DNA from: MKRK01 sp001896915
GTDB taxonomy: Bacteria > Bacillota > Clostridia > Oscillospirales > Acutalibacteraceae
Assembly: GCA_937973935.1 (NCBI GenBank)
Contig: CALJJF010000213.1
Coordinates: 1-16,123 of the forward strand
DNA length: 16,123 nt
Direction: 5' to 3'
Every line of letters starts with the position of its first letter. The stretch's first letter is position 1. Below are positions 5,099 to 11,769 of this stretch, piece after piece. The notes under the pieces were generated by a model. That model was not told the origin of the DNA and ran no database searches. It saw nothing but the letters and a program-made list of their open reading frames with translations. The position numbers were made by a program, and so were the translations under genes.

Positions 5099-8032
5099 TT
5101 ACAGCGAAATCTGAATCTGATGGGTTTTACCGTCGCTGTATTTCGGGATAATCGGGGATGTAGCAGAAACGCCGTCAATGGTGACCTTACAGCCCTCTTT
5201 GGTCCGATAGAATCCCTCCGGTTTGGTGATGGTGATTTCATAGCTGGCCACGCCGTCATTGACCGTCAGCTTCTGTGCGGTGTCGCCGGTGCGAAGCAGG
5301 GGATTGATTTCGATGTTTTCTTTTGTGAAGGACAATCCAAAGGCGCTCATCAGCGTGAGCAGCAGCCAGGTAGAGGTACCGCTCAAGGTTGGCGGATAAT
5401 TCTCGCCGTTGTCACTGTTGTTGTATTGGGTGCAGAAACGGGGGTTTCCGCAGGTGTCAAAGGGATGCTCCAGTGTCTTATAGGGCAGAACCACGTCAAT
5501 GGTCCACCATGCGGTCTCCGCCAGCTTTGCAGCAAGCTCCTTATCCTTTACCTGATTGGCGGCTTTTAACATAGCGGAAGCAGCCATCATATTGGCGTGC
5601 TTGAACACACCGCCGTTTTCACGGTCACCGGGAAAATACAGGGAAACATCAACAGTGGGTGCGATTTTGCTGAAATCCACGCTGCTGCACAGACGGAAGC
5701 CATAGGGTGTTTTCAGATTTTTGGTGATGGTGTCCAGCATGATGCCGATTTGCTCTTCGGTGGCAACGCCGGCATGTACCGACCAAGCGAAGGAGTTTAA
5801 GAAATAGGTTCCGTCCGCACCCTCCTCGAGAGATACATTGTCACCCTTAGCGCCCAGATAGGAAAGTTCCGGCTTATCCTTGCGGTTGAACATGACACGA
5901 GTAAAGAAATTTTCCTTCCAGCAGGTTTTCTGGAGGTTATCCGACAGCTCTTGTGCCATTTGGTTCAGCTCGGGCAGATAGGCATCGTCTCCCAGAGCGA
6001 CCGCCATGCCTTTCATGGCATCCATGGAAACCTTCAGCAAAAACGCATTCATGACGCTTTCGGATTGCTCGGTTTCCAAACGGTCGCCGTAGGTTCCGCC
6101 CTTTTCCAGCTGCTTGCGGTACAGTTCTTCTTTGTCCGGACCGGATAATTTGTCGGGATCAACGCTGAGACAGTCGTTCCAGTCCGCCCGGTCGATCAAT
6201 GTCAGCCCGTGACCGCCGACGGAGATTTTTCCTGAATACACAATAATTGCTTTTAAGGTATCATAAATTTTACGCTGACCGCCGTCGGCAGTGGCGCATT
6301 CTTCGGTTAAAAAGGCATAATCCCCGGTGAGGGACACATAACGGTCCAATGCCTGGAACAGCCACAGCTGATCGTCTGAGCACAGTCCCGGGCATTTGCC
6401 CTTCCAGTAAAAGTCGTGATTGGCATAACCCATCTCATAGACGTTGGATATCCACTCCCGAAGCAGCTGCTTGATAAAATCTGTCTTACCCATGGAAGCG
6501 AAATAATACATAGATGTAAAGATATCCTGGATTTCTCTGAACCCGACCTCACGGTAACCCTTTTGAGTCTGGTCAAAGGAACGGGAAACAAAGGTCTGAT
6601 AATACACCTGATACGGCAGGTTATGGTTAACATAATTCTCAAAATGTTTGTCCGCATTTTCTACGGTGATGAAGGAAGAGTATTTGGAAGCAAAACCGGT
6701 TACATCATGAAGGGATTTCTTGATTTCATCGGGCGTATTGTATTTTTCTATGAGTGCTGTGATTTCGGTATACAGAGTGGTTGCGTCATAGCTTTTGTTG
6801 ACGATATCGGAAACAAGCCCGGTGAAGTTCTGGGCGGTGACGGACGCACCCGCTTTCACCGTTACCGGAGCAGACACAGCAAAGAAGCCCGGTCCCCGCC
6901 TTACATGGCGGTTGTTCAGTCTTGCCGCACCCAGCGGATTCTCGAGGCTGCCGCTGCCCACAAAATCAGAATATTTGAAGCCGAACTGGTCGGGATACAC
7001 CACCTTTTCCCCCTCAAATGCCATAAACACATTGTAGCGGATGTTGCCCTGCTCCCATTTCGGGTTATAGTGATAGCTGACAGCGCTGATTTCATCCTTG
7101 TCACTGCGGATGACATTGGACTCGCAGATGACATTGGAATAGATCACGTCCGTGGTCAGTGCGGCGCTGGCGTTGGTGCCGAACATGCCGGTATAGACAA
7201 TTCGGATGTCACGGTCACTGCTGCCTTGATTGGTGATTTCGATGATCTGTGCTTCGTTGGCAATGGGAAGACCCTCGTATTGGGGAAGAATAAAAATCGT
7301 TCTGGTCACCGACAAGCCGCAGGACAGCGTATAGGTAATTTTGGTATTGTTCTGGCTGAAAGTACAAAAAGCGGAAACCACGTTTTCCTTGTTCACATCG
7401 GCGGAATAGAAAATCACCTTGCCGTTTTCAATGAGATAAAACTGGCGGTTGGCGGGAAACCCGTTTTCCTCGGGCAAATAGTCCCACCGGGTGGCCAGCA
7501 CCTGGGTGTCGGCGTGGGAACGGAAGCTTCCTCTGCCATAACGGTCCGTCACGCTTTTGGGAGTGCTGAGAAGCGGACGGTCAAAACCGATGCGGTTTCC
7601 GATTAAAATATTCGTATAACAGCTGGGTCCCGGCGACGGTGATTTCAAGTCGCAGACCAGCTCGCCCTTATCGTTGAGCTTTCCGCCCCAGCTTGCAGCG
7701 TCGTCTATGATGTTGCCGATGGTCTCGAGAGCGGACGGATCCACAGAAACCGGCTCGCTGACGCCGTTTTTACCCTTTGTGATGGTTTCTTTTTCGATCA
7801 AAACAGAATAACCGTCCTTGAACAAAGCTTCAAACAGCGGATTCAGCGCTTCCACACACAAAACAGCGTCCACAACAGGAGCGTTGAACTTTAATCCTGC
7901 CACACCTGCCGCTGTGTTATTGTCAATTAACGATATGCTGACAGCGCCGTCTATGGAACGACCCAGAGCGTCCGTCAAAACCTTTTTTGGATCCGTTTTT
8001 GCTTTTCTTGCATATTCACCCTTTAATATCAT
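5099..8032 (-). CDS. GH94-type glycoside phosphorylase (cellobiose phosphorylase-like)
   Basis: 977 residues, no signal peptide, so cytoplasmic. GH94 enzymes split beta-glucosides with phosphate, releasing a sugar 1-phosphate and saving ATP. The N-terminal half (to about 430) fits the beta-sandwich domain (RWDYLPEENGFPANRQFYL and FFAV stretches). The (alpha/alpha)6 barrel carries family signatures: GYREVGFREIQD (492-503), CSDDQLWL (551-558), RADWNDCLS (615-623, the motif that holds the general acid) and GDRENGGVFKHANMM (802-816). It is longer than cellobiose phosphorylases (about 800 residues), so an oligoglucan or other beta-glucan phosphorylase specificity, or a GH149/GH161 relative, is possible. 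It has its own sigma-A promoter (8093-8121). The ribosome binding site AAAGGA is about 14 bases from the ATG, rather far. Confidence 0.83.
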   Translation of the reverse strand: MILKGEYARKAKTDPKKVLTDALGRSIDGAVSISLIDNNTAAGVAGLKFNAPVVDAVLCVEALNPLFEALFKDGYSVLIEKETITKGKNGVSEPVSVDPSALETIGNIIDDAASWGGKLNDKGELVCDLKSPSPGPSCYTNILIGNRIGFDRPLLSTPKSVTDRYGRGSFRSHADTQVLATRWDYLPEENGFPANRQFYLIENGKVIFYSADVNKENVVSAFCTFSQNNTKITYTLSCGLSVTRTIFILPQYEGLPIANEAQIIEITNQGSSDRDIRIVYTGMFGTNASAALTTDVIYSNVICESNVIRSDKDEISAVSYHYNPKWEQGNIRYNVFMAFEGEKVVYPDQFGFKYSDFVGSGSLENPLGAARLNNRHVRRGPGFFAVSAPVTVKAGASVTAQNFTGLVSDIVNKSYDATTLYTEITALIEKYNTPDEIKKSLHDVTGFASKYSSFITVENADKHFENYVNHNLPYQVYYQTFVSRSFDQTQKGYREVGFREIQDIFTSMYYFASMGKTDFIKQLLREWISNVYEMGYANHDFYWKGKCPGLCSDDQLWLFQALDRYVSLTGDYAFLTEECATADGGQRKIYDTLKAIIVYSGKISVGGHGLTLIDRADWNDCLSVDPDKLSGPDKEELYRKQLEKGGTYGDRLETEQSESVMNAFLLKVSMDAMKGMAVALGDDAYLPELNQMAQELSDNLQKTCWKENFFTRVMFNRKDKPELSYLGAKGDNVSLEEGADGTYFLNSFAWSVHAGVATEEQIGIMLDTITKNLKTPYGFRLCSSVDFSKIAPTVDVSLYFPGDRENGGVFKHANMMAASAMLKAANQVKDKELAAKLAETAWWTIDVVLPYKTLEHPFDTCGNPRFCTQYNNSDNGENYPPTLSGTSTWLLLTLMSAFGLSFTKENIEINPLLRTGDTAQKLTVNDGVASYEITITKPEGFYRTKEGCKVTIDGVSATSPIIPKYSDGKTHQIQISL

Positions 8033-8063
8033 GTAATTTACCCATTCCTTTCTGTGAAAACCC

Positions 8064-8078
8064 TGAGAGGCACTCTCA
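8064..8078 (-). promoter_or_regulatory. Operator-like inverted repeat in the phosphorylase leader
   Basis: TGAGAG-GCA-CTCTCA is a perfect 6-bp inverted repeat just downstream of the expected transcription start (about 8086 on the minus strand). It could bind a repressor or form a small hairpin. No regulator is assigned. Confidence 0.4.
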
Positions 8079-8092
8079 AAACATTTAGTAGA

Positions 8093-8121
8093 ATTATATC
8101 ATTCAGACAGGTTCAAGTCAA
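8093..8121 (-). promoter_or_regulatory. Sigma-A promoter of the phosphorylase gene
   Basis: On the minus strand TTGACT (8116-8121), a 17-base spacer and a perfect TATAAT (8093-8098). Position and strength fit the phosphorylase gene, whose start is 60 bases downstream of the -10 box. Confidence 0.85.
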
Positions 8122-8134
8122 TAAAACAAGGGAT

Positions 8135-8150
8135 TAAAATATATATTTTA
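8135..8150. repeat. 16-bp perfect AT palindrome in the divergent promoter region
   Basis: TAAAATATATATTTTA is self-complementary and lies 13 bases upstream of the phosphorylase -35 box and about 50 bases upstream of the htrA -10 box. It may be an UP-element-like or regulator-binding site for either gene. Confidence 0.5.
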
Positions 8151-8198
8151 TTAATGTAAGTTTCATTATTTATTCATATTTTTTAGAATTTAATGCAA

Positions 8199-8204
8199 TA
8201 TAAT
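8199..8204 (+). promoter_or_regulatory. Candidate -10 box of the htrA-like gene
   Basis: A perfect TATAAT lies 73 bases before the chosen start codon. No good -35 box is seen at the right distance (the sequence there is AT-rich), so it may need an activator or be used weakly. Confidence 0.45.
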
Positions 8205-8277
8205 GAATGCAGTGATTGAAACAGCCCGAAGGCGCCGTTTCTTAAATTCTATTCATTTTGAGAGGAAGGTTATTAAC

Positions 8278-9357
8278 ATGAATAACGACTTCAACGAAAA
8301 GGACAGCTACAACGAACCTCAGGTAAACAGCTATACTCCCGTCACCTTTCAGCAGCCGTCCTACGAAAAATATAATGAACCCGTCACACAACCCGGCACA
8401 AAGGGAAAAACAAAATATGGAATAGGCTCCCTGATTGCATGTTGTCTCATTTGTTCCGTTTTATCAGGAACGGTCACCTCCGGTGTATTTTTATACACGT
8501 CGGGATCTTTGGGGACATTGTTCGGTTCAGGCACTACAACCTCAAACAGCACCGCCCAAAAAACAGGTCAAACCGTCAATATCAATGTGGACAAAACCGC
8601 GGTCGGTCTCGTGGAAGCCGTAGCGGAAAAGGTCAGTCCGTCCGTGGTGGGTATCCGTGCAACCACCTCTTATGATAACTTCTTTTTTGGCGAACAGCAG
8701 CAGTCCGGCGAAGGGTCCGGTATCATCTATAAATCCGACGGATATATCATCACCAATTACCATGTGATTTCCACAGCGGTGGAAAACCAAAAATCCAAGC
8801 TGGAGGTTTTTCTTCCTTCCGATGCAAAAACAGCCATTGCCGCTACGGTGGTGGGCTATGAAATGGAATCCGATATCGCGGTAATCAAGATTGAAAAAAC
8901 AGGACTGCAGGCAATCGAAATCGGCGATTCCTCCAAGCTGAAGGTGGGCGAAACCGCAGTTGCCGTGGGCAACCCCGGCGGGCTTGAATTCATGGGCTCC
9001 GTCAGCACCGGGATCATCAGCGGGCTGAACAGAAAAATCCAGATGGAAACCAGCGGGGATATGACCCTGATCCAGACAGATGCCGCCATCAATCCCGGCA
9101 ATTCCGGCGGCGCATTGGTGAACTCCGAAGGAAAACTGATCGGTGTCAACAGTGCCAAAATGGCTGCGGACAATTTTGAAGGCATGGGCTTTGCCATTCC
9201 TGTCAATTCCGTGGTATCGATTTGTAACCGGATTCTTACCAACAAGGACGAGAAAAAAGCCTTTTTGGGTGTGAAGATTTCCACCACCTATACCTCCGAA
9301 CGGCTAAAGTCTATGGGATATCCCTCCGGCGTGGTCATTGAGCAGGTGGAAAATTAA
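8278..9357 (+). CDS. HtrA/DegP-like membrane serine protease, truncated in the PDZ domain by an in-frame stop
   Basis: 359 residues from ATG 8278, chosen for AGAGGAAGG 7 bases upstream; the longer frame from 8203 would start inside the -10 box. There is a 45-residue polar N-terminal tail, one membrane helix (about 48-75) and a trypsin-like domain with the triad His162 (NYHVIS), Asp199 (SDIAVIK) and Ser276 (NPGNSGGAL). HtrA proteases clear misfolded proteins at the outer face of the membrane. The PDZ domain begins near 328 (AFLGVKIS) and reads up to GVVIEQVEN, where TAA 9355-9357 stops it; the same frame then continues SPAATAGLKRGDIITKFGG to the natural end at 9549. All catalytic residues are upstream of the stop, so a protease lacking most of its PDZ could still be made. 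This could be a real mutation or a sequence error. Confidence 0.9.
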   Translation: MNNDFNEKDSYNEPQVNSYTPVTFQQPSYEKYNEPVTQPGTKGKTKYGIGSLIACCLICSVLSGTVTSGVFLYTSGSLGTLFGSGTTTSNSTAQKTGQTVNINVDKTAVGLVEAVAEKVSPSVVGIRATTSYDNFFFGEQQQSGEGSGIIYKSDGYIITNYHVISTAVENQKSKLEVFLPSDAKTAIAATVVGYEMESDIAVIKIEKTGLQAIEIGDSSKLKVGETAVAVGNPGGLEFMGSVSTGIISGLNRKIQMETSGDMTLIQTDAAINPGNSGGALVNSEGKLIGVNSAKMAADNFEGMGFAIPVNSVVSICNRILTNKDEKKAFLGVKISTTYTSERLKSMGYPSGVVIEQVEN

Positions 9358-9549
9358 TCGCCGGCCGCTACCGCCGGTCTGAAACGGGGCGACATCATTA
9401 CCAAATTCGGCGGCAAGGCGATCACAAGCATAACGGAATACAATACTGAGCGTAGCAAATACAAACCGGAGCAGCAGGTGTCTATCACAGTGTACCGTGG
9501 CGGAAATTACTATGACGTCACCTTAAAGCTGGGTGCCAGCAACAGCTAA
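9358..9549 (+). pseudogene. Severed C-terminal part of the HtrA PDZ domain
   Basis: 63 sense codons in the same frame follow the TAA. They begin SPAATAGLKRGDIITKFGGK, the core of a PDZ domain (the usual form is ENSPAAxAGLxxGDII), and end in a normal TAA at 9547-9549 just before a terminator hairpin. There is no internal ATG or ribosome binding site, so it would only be made by stop readthrough or if the stop is an error. Confidence 0.85.
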
Positions 9550-9555
9550 AATCAG

Positions 9556-9585
9556 AGGATGAAAGATTTTTCTTTCATCCTTTCG
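9556..9585 (+). terminator. Terminator-like hairpin after htrA
   Basis: A perfect 10-bp stem (9556-9565 with 9572-9581) encloses a 6-base loop, 6 bases after the htrA stop. The T run after it is short (TTT then C), so termination may be partial and the next gene, 52 bases on, may receive readthrough. Confidence 0.65.
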
Positions 9586-9633
9586 GCATATATGGCATAC
9601 TATAAGGGAATTCACAGGAAAGAGTTGACGGAT

Positions 9634-10515
9634 ATGAAAACATTTGACGCAATTATCATTGGAAAAGGACCGGCAGGAATTTCTGCGGCGTTGTATACGG
9701 CAAGAGCGAACTTGTCCACTTTGGTGATCGGAAAAAACGAAAGCAGCCTGAACAAAGCGCCGTCCATCGAGAATTATTACGGCCTGTCAGAGCCTTTATC
9801 GGGCGAGAAATTATTGGCGGTGGGGATGGAACAGGTGAAAGCTCTGGGGGTGACCGTTGCCGACGAAGAGGTTTTGTCCATCACCAAGCTGTTTGAAGAA
9901 AATCTGTTTGGGGTTACATCCAAAGAAAACACCTATCAAGCCAAAACCGTTTTGATTGCTACGGGAAAGCCCCAGAAAAAAATCAAGTTGGAGGGTCTCG
10001 AACGGCTGGAAGGCCGCGGCATCAGCTACTGCACCACCTGTGACGGCTTCTTTTTCAGAAAAGCGAAGGTAGGGGTATTGGGCTACAATGAATATGCGCT
10101 CCACGAAGCGGAGGAGCTTTTGACCTTCACGGAGGATATCACGATTTTTACCGGGGGAAAGGAAATGGAAGCCTCCGAAGAGGAAACCGGGAAGTTTAAA
10201 ATAATCAAGGAACCAATCGAAGCCTTATCAGGCACGGAACGGCTGGAAGGCATCAAGCTAAAAAACGGGGAGACCATCCCCTTGCAGGGTTTGTTTGTTG
10301 CCTACGGAACCGCTTCCAGTGTGGACTTTGCCCAAAAGCTGGGCGTTTTGGTGGAGGACGGCTCCATCAAGGTGAATGCAGATATGGCAACCAATATAGA
10401 CGGATTGTTTGCCGCAGGTGACTGTACCGGGGGTTTCAAACAAGTTTCTGTCGCCGTCGGTCAAGGTGCAGTAGCAGGCAAAAGCATGATTGATTATGCA
10501 AAAAAACGGGGATGA
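9634..10515 (+). CDS. Thioredoxin reductase-like flavoprotein without NADPH motifs (FFTR-like)
   Basis: 293 residues from ATG 9634 (AGGAAAGAG upstream); the longer frame from 9559 starts inside the preceding hairpin and adds nothing family-like. Fold marks: FAD-binding GKGPAG (10-15), redox motif CTTC (Cys133, Cys136) and the second FAD motif GLFAAGDC (257-264). The NADPH-binding site of ordinary thioredoxin reductases is degraded: GGGNSAxEEA is GYNEYALHEA (150-159), and the HRRxxxR motif that grips the NADPH phosphate is absent (FTGGKEMEA instead). This is the pattern described for clostridial ferredoxin-dependent flavin thioredoxin reductases, which take electrons from ferredoxin. The likely role is reduction of thioredoxin in the cytoplasm; trxA is 2.5 kb away. 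Ferredoxin dependence is inferred, not shown. Confidence 0.82.
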   Translation: MKTFDAIIIGKGPAGISAALYTARANLSTLVIGKNESSLNKAPSIENYYGLSEPLSGEKLLAVGMEQVKALGVTVADEEVLSITKLFEENLFGVTSKENTYQAKTVLIATGKPQKKIKLEGLERLEGRGISYCTTCDGFFFRKAKVGVLGYNEYALHEAEELLTFTEDITIFTGGKEMEASEEETGKFKIIKEPIEALSGTERLEGIKLKNGETIPLQGLFVAYGTASSVDFAQKLGVLVEDGSIKVNADMATNIDGLFAAGDCTGGFKQVSVAVGQGAVAGKSMIDYAKKRG

Positions 10516-10562
10516 GCCATTTTTGAGTTTGGAATTTGAAGTGTGAAGTGTGGAGCGAAGGA

Positions 10563-10593
10563 AAGGGCTGCAGAAATGCAGCCCTTGATTTTT
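10563..10593 (+). terminator. Terminator of the FFTR-like gene
   Basis: A 10-bp perfect stem (10563-10572 with 10577-10586) with a GAAA loop, followed by GATTTTT. It is 47 bases after the stop codon. Confidence 0.85.
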
Positions 10594-10732
10594 GAAGATA
10601 GAAGCTGGGTTCCAATACAGCCGGCAAGCTTCCCGAAGCCCCGGCTCTCCTCTGGTGACGTAAAACATTTCTGATAAATGGTCAGAAAAATCCGTGTTTC
10701 TTTGTTATAATCGCAGAAAAAGAAAACGATGG

Positions 10733-10801
10733 CAGGGGTTACGGATTGCCACACCAGTTTGAAAAGCCAACAAGTTGGCTCCACTGGCTCGCAATGACGC
10801 C
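10733..10801 (-). repeat. Palindromic dispersed repeat, copy A (inverted relative to copy B)
   Basis: Read on the minus strand it begins GGCGTCATTGCGAG and ends GGCAATCCG, then CCCCTG after a few bases. The same ends are found in copy B on the other strand. Between the ends copy A has its own nested hairpin: CCAGT/ACTGG and, inside, GCCAAC-AA-GTTGGC. Repeats with GTCATTGCGAG...GGCAATCC ends are widespread in bacterial genomes as small non-coding elements. Confidence 0.7.
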
Positions 10802-10888
10802 GGGAGGACTGGTTTACACCGTTGTTCAACCGAATCGTTAATGAATGCAATGAAAGAATATTGAATAGATTATGTTGCCCTGGCAAAT

Positions 10889-10910
10889 AAAAAAACTGCA
10901 TAAAGCAGTT
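10889..10910 (-). terminator. Likely terminator of the SLOG-like gene
   Basis: AACTGC (10894-10899) pairs with GCAGTT (10905-10910). On the minus strand seven T follow at once. It is 117 bases beyond the stop of the minus-strand gene, with repeat copy B lying between. On the plus strand CGTTTTC follows, a weaker T run. Confidence 0.65.
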
Positions 10911-10986
10911 CGTTTTCAATAAAAGCAACACAGCCCCCACGGCTTCATAAAACCATGCAGTCTCCGATGCCTCACCAATCCCCCAC

Positions 10987-11029
10987 GGCGTCATTGCGAG
11001 CGTTAGCGCGGCAATCCGCACCCCTGTCA
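10987..11029 (+). repeat. Palindromic dispersed repeat, copy B, abutting a stop codon
   Basis: It begins GGCGTCATTGCGAG (10987-11000) and ends GGCAATCCG (11010-11018) plus CCCCTG. It folds as ATTGC/GCAAT with inner GCG/CGC around TTAG. Its right end runs into TCA 11027-11029, the stop codon of the minus-strand gene. Confidence 0.7.
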
Positions 11030-11440
11030 GGGATCCAGCGGGATGATTGTGATGCCTTGCTTTTGTGCTTGGTGACCGCCGGACAGGGAAATGCAGAATC
11101 CGGCGTTTTTGAAAATGCGGTTGGTTTGTTCCTCGGCTTCCACGATCTTGAGGGTGTCGGCGGTGTAGATCAACCGGTTGTTGATGAAGCTGTTTTCGGC
11201 TGTGATGACCTTGTCCAGTCCCGGGACGATATAATGCAGCTTCACCCCGGGGTAGTTCAGCTTGAGCCGCAGGATATGTAGTGCCGCCATGGTGTCAAGC
11301 TTTCGCCCGGCGGCAATGTTGAAGCCCGTAACCCCCTGTTTAATCAGACGCTCAATCTCGGTTTTCAGCTTTTTGGCAACCATGCGTTCCTGCTCAATCA
11401 TTTCCGGTCCTATAAAACAAAAAATCTTTTGTTCTGACAT
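11027..11440 (-). CDS. SLOG/DUF1273 (YpsA)-like protein
   Basis: 137 residues from ATG 11440, chosen for AAAGGA upstream and because the family-like sequence begins at once; the longer open frame to 11662 has no such signal. It starts KIFCFIGPEM, parallel to the CxFTGHR opening of the DUF1273 group, then has KLKTEIERLIKQGVTGFNIAAGRKLDTMAALHILRLK in pieces matching the G-T-x-F ... D-x-x-A-A ... LR pattern of this Rossmann-like SLOG superfamily (which also includes DprA and LOG). The C terminus, GGHQAQKQGITIIPLDP, matches the family's closing strand. SLOG domains bind nucleotides or related ligands; some are sensors in conflict systems, but nothing around it supports that here. The first motif departs from consensus (GPE for GHR), and function is unknown. 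Confidence 0.62.
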   Translation of the reverse strand: MSEQKIFCFIGPEMIEQERMVAKKLKTEIERLIKQGVTGFNIAAGRKLDTMAALHILRLKLNYPGVKLHYIVPGLDKVITAENSFINNRLIYTADTLKIVEAEEQTNRIFKNAGFCISLSGGHQAQKQGITIIPLDP

Positions 11441-11769
11441 ATGATTCAATCCTTTGTTTGGTAATGAAAAAAGAAGGATGGGGGCAGAAGCCTGCCCCGA
11501 GAAAAGAAAGAAGGGAAAGAGAAAAAGGAAAAATATCTTGTTATCCAATGCTTGGTGTGATAAAATTACAATAATAAGGACAAGCGTGCCGGTTTTGTGG
11601 CACACCCTTTTCTGCTGAATCGTCAGCGGATTTATTTTGTTATATCGGTGTATCAAATACACATGGGAGTATATATTTTCATCTGTTGGGTATATTATAA
11701 CTCTCGAAAAACGAAATATAAGGGATTTAATTCTAAAATATAGAATTAAATATACAAGGTGGTGAAAAT
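11441..11769. other. 329-bp divergent intergenic region
   Basis: It separates the SLOG-like gene (-) from the XRE regulator (+). It holds a GC-rich hairpin (GGGGCAG 11481-11487 with CTGCCCC 11492-11498), a 35-base pure purine run on the plus strand (11499-11533), a short inverted repeat (GTGCC 11586-11590, GGCAC 11599-11603), a perfect TATAAT on the minus strand (11694-11699) without a clear -35, and the large inverted repeat at 11725-11751. No frame in it looks coding. Confidence 0.6.
11725..11751. promoter_or_regulatory. 11-bp perfect inverted repeat upstream of the XRE regulator (likely operator)
   Basis: ATTTAATTCTA (11725-11735) and its exact complement (11741-11751) flank a 5-base spacer. 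It lies between the candidate -10 region near 11691-11700 and the ribosome binding site at about 11757. Self-regulation by the adjacent XRE protein is the natural guess; a leader hairpin is the alternative. Confidence 0.55.

Larger units (their letters stand above)
10516..11026. other. 511-bp stretch without a gene
   Basis: No frame here looks coding. It holds the terminator of the FFTR-like gene, a strong imperfect hairpin (10619-10646, arms AGCCGG/CCGGCT and GCTTC/GAAGC), an extended -10 box on the plus strand (TTTGTTATAAT, 10701-10711), two inverted copies of a palindromic repeat, and the terminator of the SLOG-like gene. The sequence CCCCCACGGC also occurs twice directly (10934-10943 and 10980-10989). 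Confidence 0.7.

Noticed and set aside
4975..5259. Upstream extension of the deacetylase to 5259
   Set aside because: It would overlap the end of the phosphorylase gene and run through the hairpin; the membrane segment and ribosome binding site support 4974.
6416..7606. A 396-codon open frame on the plus strand
   Set aside because: It lies wholly inside the phosphorylase gene on the other strand, has no ribosome binding site and no family-like sequence; it is an antisense shadow of a GC-rich gene.
8203..8277. Upstream extension of the htrA-like gene
   Set aside because: The first ATG overlaps the TATAAT box; the ATG at 8278 has AGAGGAAGG at the right distance.
9559..9633. Upstream extension of the FFTR-like gene
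   Set aside because: It would start inside the terminator hairpin after htrA, and the FAD-binding fold begins right at the later ATG.
10733..11029. The two palindromic repeats as CRISPR repeats or an insertion sequence
   Set aside because: There are only two copies, in opposite orientation, without regular spacers, cas genes or a transposase.
11441..11662. Upstream extension of the SLOG-like gene to 11662
   Set aside because: The extra residues come from a low-complexity pyrimidine-rich leader and a hairpin, and the ATG at 11440 has a proper ribosome binding site.
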